Positions 1 to 8,037 of a DNA stretch of 64,000 bases are shown piece by piece; within the stretch, counting starts at the first letter, position 1, and each line of letters starts with the position of its first letter. Source of the DNA: an uncultured Eubacteriales bacterium (lineage in GTDB: Bacteria > Bacillota > Clostridia > Oscillospirales > Acutalibacteraceae). Under the pieces are notes generated by a model. It saw only the letters and a list, made by a program, of their open reading frames with translations, was not told where the DNA came from and did not search any database. A program made the translations under genes and the position numbers. Location: assembly GCA_934457415.1 (NCBI GenBank), contig CAKSHM010000004.1, positions 150,061 through 214,060 of the forward strand, in the 5' to 3' direction.

Positions 1-1
1 A

Positions 2-526
2 AGAGAGTGGGGCGTAGGAGACAAGGATAAAAACAACGGCGTAGTTATTCTTCTTGCTACCGAACAGAGAGAAATTCAGATAAGCGTCGGCTATGGGCTC
101 GAGGGCGCAATTCCCGACAGCAAGGCAGGCAGAATAATTGATAACTACGGTCTGCCGTATCTTAAAGAAAATAAATTTGACGAAGGCGTTCTTGAAATTT
201 ACCGCAGCGTTATAAATGAAATCTGCATTGAATACGGGTTTGAGTACGACGAAAATTATACCCCCGTTGATATGCTTCCGTCATCTTCGGAGGATGAAGA
301 GGCGTCGGCTAAAGCGGTTGTGGGTTCGTGGATAATTCTAATTGTCGTAATCATTATTTTATCGCTGATTTTCAGAGGCAGAGGAATATTTTTCTTCTTC
401 GGCGGACCGAGAGGCGGCGGCTTCGGAGGATTCTCTTCGGGAGGCTCGCGCGGAGGCTTTTCCGGCGGCGGTTTCTCGGGAGGAGGCGGCTCTTTCGGCG
501 GCGGCGGAGCAGGCAGAGGATTTTAA
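2..526 (+). CDS. TPM-domain membrane protein, 5' end missing
   Basis: The frame is open from base 2, so the gene starts before the window. The visible N-terminal part matches the end of a TPM (Psb32/YgcG) domain: a WGVGDKDKNNG motif, then IQISVGYGLEGAIPD and a GRIIDNY segment. One hydrophobic helix follows (GSWIILIVVIIILSLIF), then a tail made almost wholly of Gly, Ser, Phe and Arg. This domain, helix and glycine-rich tail order is typical of membrane-anchored TPM proteins, whose biochemical role is poorly settled. A LemA-family gene often lies upstream of such genes, but that position is outside the window. The call is firm for the domain and open for the function. Confidence 0.85.
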   Translation, partial: REWGVGDKDKNNGVVILLATEQREIQISVGYGLEGAIPDSKAGRIIDNYGLPYLKENKFDEGVLEIYRSVINEICIEYGFEYDENYTPVDMLPSSSEDEEASAKAVVGSWIILIVVIIILSLIFRGRGIFFFFGGPRGGGFGGFSSGGSRGGFSGGGFSGGGGSFGGGGAGRGF

Positions 527-549
527 TTCAAAAAAATTAAAAAAAGTTG

Positions 550-578
550 TTGACAAACCGATTTTGTTGTGCTATAAT
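550..578 (+). promoter_or_regulatory. Consensus SigA promoter of the 5S rRNA gene
   Basis: TTGACA at 550-555 and TATAAT at 573-578, both perfect, with a 17-bp spacer. It lies just upstream of the 5S gene. Confidence 0.9.
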
Positions 579-610
579 CTTTTTTGTTGACCGATAAGGG
601 CAACAAAATA

Positions 611-726
<116 letters not shown>

Positions 727-730
727 ATTC

Positions 731-764
731 AAAGACCTGATGAAAATTCATCAGGTCTTTTTTT
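731..764 (+). terminator. Rho-independent terminator after 5S rRNA
   Basis: AAAGACCTGATGA and TCATCAGGTCTTT form a stem with a short AAAT loop, followed by a run of T. Confidence 0.9.
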
Positions 765-768
765 GAAT

Positions 769-957
769 TTATAAACTTTCGGTATCGTTATCGGTTTTCG
801 GCAGCCCCTGCGAGATATAAGGGAAATTGTTGTCAGAATCAGAAGTCGGCTGAATGTTATAGGTGCCGTATTTGTTCAGCAGGTCGAAAACATCGTGCGG
901 CTGACCGTGTACCGCCGTCGAGGACGGCGTGAGCCTTATTTTCTTATTATTTTTAAT
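769..957 (-). CDS. Small conserved-looking protein of unknown function
   Basis: A reading frame of about 62 residues runs convergent to the 5S gene. It reads NNKKIRLTPSSTAVHGQPHD, then a VFDLLNKYGTYNIQPTSD stretch, and ends TESL. It is polar, has no membrane segment or cysteine, and its mixed composition looks like real protein. The start is odd. A GTG at 966-964 overlaps the Shine-Dalgarno (AAGGGGTGAT), so it is too close. An in-frame ATT at 957-955 sits 8 nt beyond the GGGG and would give a protein starting M-K-N-N-K-K. I annotate the ATT start tentatively; the GTG alternative adds three residues. I do not recognise the family. Confidence 0.6.
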   Translation of the reverse strand: MKNNKKIRLTPSSTAVHGQPHDVFDLLNKYGTYNIQPTSDSDNNFPYISQGLPKTDNDTESL

Positions 958-1033
958 TTTAATCACCCCTTATTATTGTTCCCCGTTTAAATTTATAATT
1001 TTAGGGAATTTGCTCCAAAGGAGGGAATAAAAA

Positions 1034-1675
1034 ATGTCCGAAAATTATCAGTTGCTGTTGGATAGGCAAATCGAAAATATATTAAAATCGGGATATACTC
1101 CGTCACTGCTGCTCCATAGCTGCTGCGCGCCCTGTTCAAGCTATGTTCTTGAATATTTAAGCGAGTATTTTAATATAACTGTTTTATATTATAACCCTAA
1201 TATTTCATCATTTGAGGAATTCAGTAAGCGTGCCGGAGAGCAAAAAAGGCTCATAAATGAAATGTGCTTTAAAAATCCCGTTAAGCTTAAAATCTGCGAG
1301 TATAGTAATGAAGATTTTTCCCAAATTGAGGCTTTGAGAAAAAATGACCGCGAGGGCGGAAGAGCTTGCGAAAAATGCTATCGGTTAAGACTTGAAAAAT
1401 CAGCCTTATATGCTAAAGAAAATAATTTCGATTATTTTACCACAACTCTATCCATTTCCCCTCTTAAAAGCTCCGAAAAATTAAATGCTATCGGAAAAGA
1501 GCTTGCGGAAGTTTACGGAGTGAAATACCTGTTTTCGGATTTTAAGAAGAAAAACGGCTTTAAAAGGTCAACGGAGCTTTCAAAACAGTTCGGTCTTTAC
1601 CGCCAAAACTACTGCGGTTGCTTTTTTTCAAAAAAAGAAGCAGAAATAAGAGAAAAAAACCGCAGTTCGCTTTGA
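1034..1675 (+). CDS. queH: Epoxyqueuosine reductase QueH
   Basis: QueH (formerly DUF208) reduces epoxyqueuosine to queuosine in tRNA, the last step of queuosine synthesis, using an iron-sulfur cluster. Its hallmark is an N-terminal CC-A-P-C motif, here Cys30, Cys31 and Cys34 within LLLHSCCAPCSSYV. More cysteines follow in RACEKCYRL near residue 115 and in NYCGCFFS near the C-terminus. The length of 213 residues is normal for the family, and AAGGAGGG precedes the ATG. No other queuosine gene lies nearby, so it may complete a pathway encoded elsewhere or salvage queuosine precursors. It is cytoplasmic. Confidence 0.92.
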   Translation: MSENYQLLLDRQIENILKSGYTPSLLLHSCCAPCSSYVLEYLSEYFNITVLYYNPNISSFEEFSKRAGEQKRLINEMCFKNPVKLKICEYSNEDFSQIEALRKNDREGGRACEKCYRLRLEKSALYAKENNFDYFTTTLSISPLKSSEKLNAIGKELAEVYGVKYLFSDFKKKNGFKRSTELSKQFGLYRQNYCGCFFSKKEAEIREKNRSSL

Positions 1676-1700
1676 CATACCGCATGCAGTATGATATAAT
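1672..1700 (+). promoter_or_regulatory. SigA promoter of serS
   Basis: TTGACA at 1672-1677 and TATAAT at 1695-1700 with a 17-bp spacer. The -35 overlaps the queH stop codon. Only about 40 nt separate it from serS, which leaves no room for a T-box leader. Confidence 0.85.
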
Positions 1701-1740
1701 AAAAAAAATTGCTTATTTTAAAATATCGGAGGAATTTTAA

Positions 1741-3054
1741 GTGCTGGATATCAGATTTATATGCGAAAATCCGCAGATTGTAAAGGATAATATAAAGAAA
1801 AAATTCGAGGACAATAAGCTTCCCCTTGTAGACGAGGTTATTTCTCTTTATAAAGAAAAGTGCGACGCAAACAGTAGGGCAAACGAGCTCAGAGCAAACA
1901 GAAATAAAATCAGCCGTCAGATAGGCGTTTTAATGGCTCAGGGTAAAAAGGATGAAGCCGAGGAGACTAAAAAGCTTGTTTCAGAGCAGGCGGAGGAGCT
2001 AAAGGCCCTTGAGAAAAAAGAAGAGGAGCTTGATATAAAGGTCCGCGAAATTCAGATGAAAATTCCGAATATTGTCGATGAAAGCGTTCCCGTAGGTAAG
2101 GACGACAGCGAAAATGTCGAGGTCAGACAGTTCGGAGAGCAAACAAATCCCGATTTTGAAATTCCCTATCATACCGATATTATGGCTCTTTTCAACGGAA
2201 TAGATAAAGATGCCGCAGGACGTGTTGCAGGAGAGGGCTTTTATTATCTTATGGGGGATATCGCGAGAATGCATTCCGCGGTTACCGCTTACGCAAGAGA
2301 TTTTATGATAAACAAAGGCTTTACCTATTGTATTCCTCCTTTTATGATAAGAAGCAATGTCGTAACAGGTGTTATGAGCTTTGAGGAAATGGACGCAATG
2401 ATGTACAAAATAGAGGGCGAGGACCTCTATCTCATAGGCACCTCGGAGCATTCAATGATAGGTAAATTTATTGATTCTATCACCCCTGAGGAGTCGCTTC
2501 CGCTCACACTTACAAGCTATTCTCCGTGCTTCAGAAAAGAAAAGGGCGCACACGGGATAGAGGAGCGCGGAATTTACAGAATTCATCAGTTTGAAAAACA
2601 GGAAATGATTGTTATCTGTAAGCCTGAGGAAAGTATGCAGTGGTTTGATAAAATGTGGAGCTATTCGGTTGAGCTTTTCAGAAGTCTTGATATTCCTGTA
2701 AGGACGCTTGAATGCTGCACGGGCGACCTTGCCGATTTAAAGGTCAAATCATATGATGTTGAGGCTTGGAGTCCGAAGCAGAAGAAGTATTTTGAGGTCT
2801 GCTCCTGCTCAAATCTCGGAGACGCTCAGGCAAGACGGCTCGGAATCAGAGTCCGTACCGAAGACGGAAAGAAGTACCTTGCGCATACGCTTAATAATAC
2901 CGTTGTCGCACCTCCGAGAATGCTTATAGCTCTTCTTGAAAACAATCTTTGTTTTGACGGCGAGTATTACAGTGTTAAGATTCCAGAGGCGCTTCAGCCG
3001 TATATGGGCGGAACAAAGGTTATAAAAGCCCAAAAGATATACGAAAAAAAATAA
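1741..3054 (+). CDS. serS: Seryl-tRNA synthetase
   Basis: A class II synthetase that charges tRNA-Ser, whose genes (UGA and GCU) also occur in this window. Residues 30-110 form the long Lys/Glu-rich coiled-coil arm that binds the tRNA variable arm. Motif 2 carries FRKEKGAHG with Arg265, followed by IYRIHQFEKQEM. Motif 3 is VAPPRMLIALLEN with Arg393. The serine-site segment reads CSCSNLGDAQARR rather than the more usual SSCSNC-DFQARR, so this is a somewhat divergent SerS, but the length (437) and all core motifs fit. The start is GTG with CGGAGG upstream. It is transcribed from its own promoter and ends at a terminator. Confidence 0.95.
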   Translation: MLDIRFICENPQIVKDNIKKKFEDNKLPLVDEVISLYKEKCDANSRANELRANRNKISRQIGVLMAQGKKDEAEETKKLVSEQAEELKALEKKEEELDIKVREIQMKIPNIVDESVPVGKDDSENVEVRQFGEQTNPDFEIPYHTDIMALFNGIDKDAAGRVAGEGFYYLMGDIARMHSAVTAYARDFMINKGFTYCIPPFMIRSNVVTGVMSFEEMDAMMYKIEGEDLYLIGTSEHSMIGKFIDSITPEESLPLTLTSYSPCFRKEKGAHGIEERGIYRIHQFEKQEMIVICKPEESMQWFDKMWSYSVELFRSLDIPVRTLECCTGDLADLKVKSYDVEAWSPKQKKYFEVCSCSNLGDAQARRLGIRVRTEDGKKYLAHTLNNTVVAPPRMLIALLENNLCFDGEYYSVKIPEALQPYMGGTKVIKAQKIYEKK

Positions 3055-3060
3055 TATCTT

Positions 3061-3096
3061 AAAAAATGTTTGCGGTATCCGTGCAAACATTTTTTG
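3061..3096 (+). terminator. Terminator after serS
   Basis: AAAAATGTTTGC and GCAAACATTTTT form a stem around a short loop, ending in a T run. Confidence 0.85.
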
Positions 3097-3115
3097 CTGT
3101 ATGAGGTAGTACTTT

Positions 3116-3874
3116 ATGAAAAATAAAAAGACTCTTAATATTATTCTTATCGTAATTTCTGGAATTATTTTTGTTTCGGCTACCGCGGCGCTTATAATGC
3201 GGGTTGTTCCAAAGAAAAATAAATATCTGAAATATAAAAATAATTCATCATCTTCTCAGACTTCACAGACGGTTGAAAAGCCCGATAATCCTGTTGATTT
3301 TGCGGCACTTACCGCTAAGAATCCCGATGTCTGCGGCTGGATAAGTATAGACGGAACAACTATCAACTATCCGATTCTTCAGAGCGGAGACGATACCGAG
3401 GAAAACTTTTATCTCACACATGACCTTGAAAGAAAATATAAATTCGCCGGCAGCGTGTATATTCAAAGGTGCAATAATAATGAGTTTTTGGACAGAAATA
3501 CCGTTATTTACGGGCATGACCTTGCCGACGGTACTATGTTTACACCATTGAGGAAATACCGTAACGCCGAATTTTTCAAAACGAACGATACAATTAAGAT
3601 TTATAAAAAAGGTCATATTCTGACCTATAAGATTTTTTCTGCATTTGTTTATGACGACCGCCATATAATAAATTCCTTCGATTTCAGCTCAGATGAAGGA
3701 TATCAGGCGTTTTTGGACGAATGCCTTCACCCCAAGTCTTTGGCTAAAAATGTAAGAGAGGATATTCCGGTTACGGTCAAGAATAAAATAATAACGCTCA
3801 GCACATGTACCGATGTTGCAAGCGAAAGGTATCTTGTCTGCGCGGTTTTGACCGACGACACCGAAACCAAATAA
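3116..3874 (+). CDS. Class B sortase
   Basis: A membrane-anchored transpeptidase that joins sorting-signal proteins to the cell wall. The N-terminus has one hydrophobic helix (about residues 8-30). The extracellular catalytic domain follows, with the SrtB-type stretch NFYLTHD and catalytic His134 in YGHDLADGTMF. Cys231 sits in the TLSTC signature and Arg238 in SERYLV. The length of 252 fits. No LPxTG-type substrate gene lies beside it. The stop is one base before the start of the next gene, an ABC exporter, so the two are probably co-transcribed, although sortases and multidrug-type exporters have no known shared job. Confidence 0.92.
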   Translation: MKNKKTLNIILIVISGIIFVSATAALIMRVVPKKNKYLKYKNNSSSSQTSQTVEKPDNPVDFAALTAKNPDVCGWISIDGTTINYPILQSGDDTEENFYLTHDLERKYKFAGSVYIQRCNNNEFLDRNTVIYGHDLADGTMFTPLRKYRNAEFFKTNDTIKIYKKGHILTYKIFSAFVYDDRHIINSFDFSSDEGYQAFLDECLHPKSLAKNVREDIPVTVKNKIITLSTCTDVASERYLVCAVLTDDTETK

Positions 3875-3875
3875 A

Positions 3876-5606
3876 ATGAAAGAATTAAAGAAATTTGCGG
3901 CTTATTATAAGCCGCATAAATTTATGTTTTTCCTTGATATGACAGCCTCGCTTTTCATATCTTTAATCGGAATGGTTTATCCCGTAGTAACAAACAAAAT
4001 GTTAAATGACCTTATTCCAAACAAAAAGGTTTCAATGATCATATCCGCGGGAATAATCGTATTGATTCTTTATTTTATAAGAATGTGCCTTGAATATTTC
4101 GTTCAGTATTACGGCCATATGATAGGCACGAAAATGCAGGCGCAAATGCGCAGGGATATGTTTTTAAAGCTTGAAAGTCTGCCTTTTTCTTATTTTGATA
4201 AGAATGAAACCGGTCAGCTGTTATCAAGAATTACAAATGATCTTTTTGATATTGCCGAGCTTGCTCACCACGGCCCTGAAAATCTGATCATCTCATCGCT
4301 TACGGTTGTAGGCTCATTCGTGTATCTTTGCACAATAAACATTTATCTTACGCTTATTATTTTTGCCTGCGTGCCGCTTCTTATCTTGGTTTCTTCATAT
4401 TGCAGAAAGAAAATGCGCGCGGCATTCAGAGAAAGAAGAGTTACAACAGGTATGATAAACTCTTCAATTGAAAGCAGCATAACAGGAATCAGGGTTACAA
4501 AGGCTTTCGGCGGAAGCGAGCGTGAATTTGAAAAGTTCGAAAAGAATAATAATCTTTTTATTGAAGCTTGCAGAAAGGCCTATCGCTCAATGGGCATTTT
4601 CCATTCCTCTTCAAGCTTTATAACAAATGTTTTCAATGTTATAATAATAATCGCCGGCGGACTTTTTCTTTATTCGGGAAAAATAAATTTCGGAGATTAT
4701 GCAACCTTTATTGTTTCCGTAAATGTTTTTATAAATCCTGTAACGGTGCTTATTGGCTTTATGGAGCAGTTCCAAAACGGCGCGAGCGGTTTTTCGCGCT
4801 TTTTAGAGGTTATGGAGGAAAAACCCGAAAAGGAAAATGACGGGGCAAAGGATATAAAAAATGTCAGGGGCGAAATAGAATTTAAAAATGTCTCCTTTTC
4901 TTACGGTGAAAACGAGCCGGATGCGATTAAAAATATCAGTCTAAAAATTGAAAAAGGCGAAAAATTAGCTCTTGTCGGTCAGTCCGGCGGCGGAAAAACC
5001 ACGATTTGTCACTTGATTCCCGCTTTTTACAGGGCAGACAGAGGTTGCATTACTCTTGACGGGATAAATATAAACGATATCACATTTTCGTCGCTTCGAA
5101 AAAGCATAGGAATCGTTCAGCAGGATTTTTTTCTTTTCGGCGGGACAATAAAAGACAATATACTTTACGGCAGGCCCGACGCAGATTTTGAAGAGGTGGT
5201 TTCAGCCGCCAAACGCGCCAATATCCATGATTATGTAATGTCTCTGCCAAAAGGCTATGATACCGAGATAGGAGAGCGCGGAGTTAGGCTTTCCGGCGGT
5301 CAGAAGCAAAGAATTTCGATTGCAAGGGTGTTTCTTAAAAATCCAGCGGTTTTAATTCTCGATGAAGCGACAAGCGCACTTGACAATACAACAGAAATAC
5401 TTATTCAGTCTGCACTTGATGAGCTTTGTAAGGGCAGGACTACGATCATAGTCGCCCACCGCCTTTCAACCGTCAAAAGCGCCGATGAGATTGCGGTTAT
5501 AGATAACGGCGAGATTGCCGAAAAGGGAACCCATGCCGAGCTGATGAAAAAGAACGGTATTTATAAAAAGCTCTATTCTCTCCAGTTTAGAGAAGAAGAG
5601 GTCTAA
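3876..5606 (+). CDS. ABC exporter, fused membrane and ATPase domains
   Basis: A half-transporter of the MsbA/LmrA type that would work as a homodimer in the membrane. Residues 1-310 hold six predicted membrane helices (ABC type I exporter domain). The ATPase follows, with Walker A GQSGGGKT at 368-375, signature LSGGQKQR from residue 472, Walker B VLILDEATS and the H-loop AHRLST. The length of 576 is typical. It begins one base after the sortase stop, so translation is probably coupled; no separate Shine-Dalgarno was needed to choose the start. The substrate cannot be told from sequence (lipids, peptides and drugs are all possible). Confidence 0.9.
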   Translation: MKELKKFAAYYKPHKFMFFLDMTASLFISLIGMVYPVVTNKMLNDLIPNKKVSMIISAGIIVLILYFIRMCLEYFVQYYGHMIGTKMQAQMRRDMFLKLESLPFSYFDKNETGQLLSRITNDLFDIAELAHHGPENLIISSLTVVGSFVYLCTINIYLTLIIFACVPLLILVSSYCRKKMRAAFRERRVTTGMINSSIESSITGIRVTKAFGGSEREFEKFEKNNNLFIEACRKAYRSMGIFHSSSSFITNVFNVIIIIAGGLFLYSGKINFGDYATFIVSVNVFINPVTVLIGFMEQFQNGASGFSRFLEVMEEKPEKENDGAKDIKNVRGEIEFKNVSFSYGENEPDAIKNISLKIEKGEKLALVGQSGGGKTTICHLIPAFYRADRGCITLDGININDITFSSLRKSIGIVQQDFFLFGGTIKDNILYGRPDADFEEVVSAAKRANIHDYVMSLPKGYDTEIGERGVRLSGGQKQRISIARVFLKNPAVLILDEATSALDNTTEILIQSALDELCKGRTTIIVAHRLSTVKSADEIAVIDNGEIAEKGTHAELMKKNGIYKKLYSLQFREEEV

Positions 5607-5815
5607 AGATTAGACGGTAGATGTTAGACAAATACCCCACATGCCAGATACTAAACATTAGATGGTAGAAGTTAGACCCAATTAAATTATTATTTAATTT
5701 CCGTGCCGAAAGGCACACAACGGTCTAATATCTAACATCTAATGTCTAACATCTAAAACGGCAGGCATACAACGGTCTAATATCTAGCATCTAATGTCTA
5801 ATGTCTAATTTAGTA
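5605..5815 (+). repeat. Degenerate TTAGAT/ATCTAA repeat tract
   Basis: The intergenic stretch after the ABC exporter holds many short degenerate units such as TTAGACGGTAGATGTTAGAC in its first half and their complement (GTCTAATATCTAACATCTAA) in its second. The halves could fold on each other around a GTGCC-GAAA-GGCAC hairpin. Similar units recur at about 29314, 30332, 39209 and 58975. No gene is visible here. Confidence 0.7.
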
Positions 5816-5816
5816 C

Positions 5817-5843
5817 TTGACAAATACTGAAAAAAGTTATAAT
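5817..5843 (+). promoter_or_regulatory. Likely promoter of the T-box transcript
   Basis: TTGACA at 5817-5822 and TATAAT at 5838-5843. The 15-bp spacer is shorter than ideal. Confidence 0.6.
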
Positions 5844-5861
5844 ATTATTTTAAATAATAAA

Positions 5862-6148
5862 TAATTAAAGGTGTTTGAGCAAAAAGAGTAGCTTGGTGAA
5901 AGCTTGAAGAGAGCCGTCGGTTGCTGTAAGGCGGCAGGGAGTAACTGTTTGCGAAGTACATTTTGCGAGCTGAATGCTGAAAAATATAAGTAGGCATCTC
6001 CGGTTTTTATGCGTCCGTTAAATCGCAAAAGCAATTAAAAAAGATTGCTTTGTAAGGCTTTGCGTGTGAGCGCAGGGTGAAGCAGAGTGGTACCGCGATT
6101 ATTATAAATTCGTCCCTGCAATCTCTTAAGGATTGCAGGGCTTTTTTA
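5862..6148 (+). promoter_or_regulatory. T-box riboswitch leader, apparent tyrosine specifier
   Basis: A T-box leader that senses the charging state of a tRNA and controls the downstream importer. Stem I shows the early AGTA element (GAGTAGC), the AGAGAGCCG bulge and the GAAG-TAC-A-TTTTGCGAGC specifier segment. The codon in the specifier position is TAC (5957-5959), tyrosine. The stem II element CCGG...CCGTTA follows. The T-box itself is AGAGTGGTACCGCG at 6084-6097. Its TGGT bulge (6088-6091) pairs with an ACCA end, meaning discriminator base A, which fits tRNA-Tyr and not bacterial tRNA-Trp (G). A terminator (CCCTGCAATC...GATTGCAGGG plus T run, 6114-6148) closes the leader. Confidence 0.92.
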
Positions 6149-6172
6149 AATTTTTTCAAAAGGGTGATTTTT

Positions 6173-7138
6173 ATGAAAAAAACAGTCTTAAAAATAGCCG
6201 CAGCCGTTTTAAGCGTTGTTTCTGTGCTTTCTATGGCAGGCTGTAAAACAAAGGGAAAGGAAGTTTACAATGTCGGCATTTGCCAGCTTGTAAAACATGA
6301 CGCGCTTGATAAAGCTACAGAGGGCTTTAAAAAGGCGCTTATTGACAAGCTGGGCGAGGACAAGGTTAAGTTCGATTATCAGAACGCTTCAAACGAAAGC
6401 AATAACTGTACAACGATAGTCAACTCTTTCGTTCAGAAGAAATACGACCTTATTATGGCTAACGCAACGCCGGCCCTTCAGGCGGCTTATAATGCTACCT
6501 CTGCTATTCCGATTCTCGGTACTTCAGTTACCGAATACGGCGTAGCACTAGGAATTGACAATTTTAACGGAACAATCGGCGGAAATGTTTCCGGCACCAG
6601 CGACCTTGCTCCGCTTGACAAGCAGGCTGATATGATAACCGAGCTTGTTCCGAATGCAAAAAAGGTAGGAATTCTTTATTGCTCTGCCGAGCCTAACTCT
6701 AAGTATCAGGTTGAGCAGGTTGAAAAGTTCTTAAAGGCAAAATCAATAGAGGTTACAAGATATTCTTTTTCGGATTCAAATGATATAGCATCCGTTGCAA
6801 CCTCTGCCGCCGCAAACAGCGACGCTATCTATGTTCCCACCGATAATACAGCCGCAAGCTGTGCCGAAACTATCGGGAATATAGTAATCGAGAAAAAGGT
6901 TCCCGTAATAGCAGGCGAGGCGGGAATCTGCAAGGGCTGCGGAATAGCAACTCTTTCTATTGATTATTATGACCTCGGATACAAAACAGGCGAAATGGCA
7001 GCTGAAATCCTTACAGGGAAAAAGGATATAAAGAATATGAAGATTGAATATGTTGACGCTGCCAAGAAATACAATAAAGATATCTGCGAAAAGCTCGGTG
7101 TGACTGTTCCGTCGGATTATACCTCCCTCGGTGAATAA
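6173..7138 (+). CDS. ABC transporter substrate-binding lipoprotein, TrpX-like
   Basis: The extracytoplasmic receptor of an ABC importer (ABC_sub_bind family). The true start is the ATG at 6173 with AGGGTGAT before it; an upstream in-frame ATG at 6077 lies inside the T-box and would precede the terminator. The protein begins with a lipoprotein signal, MKKTVLKIAAAVLSVVSVLS then MAGC, with lipidated Cys24. The mature part has the two-lobed fold signatures YNVGICQLVKHDALDKAT and NATPALQAAYNATS. The family is linked to tryptophan uptake (TrpXYZ), but the T-box reads tyrosine, so tyrosine or a related aromatic compound is the inferred substrate. The permease follows two bases later. Confidence 0.88.
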   Translation: MKKTVLKIAAAVLSVVSVLSMAGCKTKGKEVYNVGICQLVKHDALDKATEGFKKALIDKLGEDKVKFDYQNASNESNNCTTIVNSFVQKKYDLIMANATPALQAAYNATSAIPILGTSVTEYGVALGIDNFNGTIGGNVSGTSDLAPLDKQADMITELVPNAKKVGILYCSAEPNSKYQVEQVEKFLKAKSIEVTRYSFSDSNDIASVATSAAANSDAIYVPTDNTAASCAETIGNIVIEKKVPVIAGEAGICKGCGIATLSIDYYDLGYKTGEMAAEILTGKKDIKNMKIEYVDAAKKYNKDICEKLGVTVPSDYTSLGE

Positions 7139-7140
7139 TA

Positions 7141-8037
7141 ATGGAATTGTTGAGTGCTTTTCCAGGGGCTGTTGCTCAGGGATTTATTTGGGGTATAATG
7201 GCAATCGGGGTTTATATAACCTTTAAAATCCTCGATATTGCGGATCTGACTGTCGACGGCTCTATTTGTACAGGAGCCGCAGTATGTACCGTTCTTGCAA
7301 CAAAAGGAGTTAATATTTATCTTGCGCTTTTAGCGGCTGTCATTGCAGGTCTGCTTGCGGGTCTGCTTACAGGACTTTTGCACACCGTTCTCGGAATTCC
7401 CGCTATTCTTTCCGGAATTCTCACCCAGCTTATTTTATGGTCTGCAAATCTTAAAATAATGGGCAAAGCGAATATTTCTCTTTCGGCGAGAAGCTATAAG
7501 GTAATGCTTACGCAGATGAACATAAATTCTTCAATAGCCGTGCTTGCGGTTATCGGAATTATTCTCATTGCCCTGCTTTACTGGTTTTTCGGAACAGAGC
7601 TTGGCTGTTCTGTAAGGGCAACCGGCTGTAACCTTAATATGAGCCGCGCACAGGGAATCAATACAAATGTTAATATTGTTTTGGGCCTTATGCTTTCAAA
7701 CGCGATAGTTGCGCTTTCCGGCGCCCTCCTTGCACAGTATCAGGGCTTTGCCGATATCAATATGGGCAAGGGCGCTATCGTTATAGGTCTTGCGGCCGTT
7801 ATTATCGGAGAAGCGGTATTTTCAAAAATTGCCCGCAATTTCGCCGTAAGGCTTTTTGCGGTGATCGTAGGCGGAATTATCTATTATATTGTTTATCAGG
7901 TTATAATATTCTTAGGAATAGATACCGACCTTCTTAAGATGCTGTCCGCATTGGTGGTTGCGGTATTCCTCGGCGTGCCTTATGTCAAAAAACATTATTT
8001 TGCGTCTGCCGTAAAGGGAGGTAAGAATAATGCTTGA
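7141..8037 (+). CDS. ABC transporter permease, TrpY-like
   Basis: A hydrophobic protein of 298 residues with about eight or nine membrane helices, of the branched-chain-type permease fold that pairs with ABC_sub_bind receptors. Typical stretches are GVYITFKILDIADLTVDGS near the N-terminus and ATGCNLNMSRAQGINTN, the cytoplasmic coupling loop. It forms the membrane channel of the importer. Its start lies two bases after the receptor gene and its end overlaps the ATPase gene by 8 bases, which shows a tight operon under the T-box. Confidence 0.9.
   Translation: MELLSAFPGAVAQGFIWGIMAIGVYITFKILDIADLTVDGSICTGAAVCTVLATKGVNIYLALLAAVIAGLLAGLLTGLLHTVLGIPAILSGILTQLILWSANLKIMGKANISLSARSYKVMLTQMNINSSIAVLAVIGIILIALLYWFFGTELGCSVRATGCNLNMSRAQGINTNVNIVLGLMLSNAIVALSGALLAQYQGFADINMGKGAIVIGLAAVIIGEAVFSKIARNFAVRLFAVIVGGIIYYIVYQVIIFLGIDTDLLKMLSALVVAVFLGVPYVKKHYFASAVKGGKNNA

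Noticed and set aside
1999..2451. Long minus-strand frame within serS
   Set aside because: It lies entirely within a clear essential gene, has no ribosome site and no recognisable domain, so it is a shadow frame.
1741..3054. SerS as a second, antibiotic-resistance type enzyme
   Set aside because: Its serine-site motif is slightly unusual, but nothing nearby suggests a biosynthetic cluster, and it has the strong promoter of a housekeeping gene.
3116..5606. Sortase plus ABC exporter as a bacteriocin or pilus system
   Set aside because: There is no substrate with a sorting signal, leader peptide or peptidase domain nearby. The pairing looks like simple adjacency.
6077..6172. Apparent N-terminal extension of the substrate-binding protein
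   Set aside because: The in-frame ATG at 6077 lies inside the T-box antiterminator region, ahead of the terminator. The lipoprotein signal and ribosome site start the protein at 6173.
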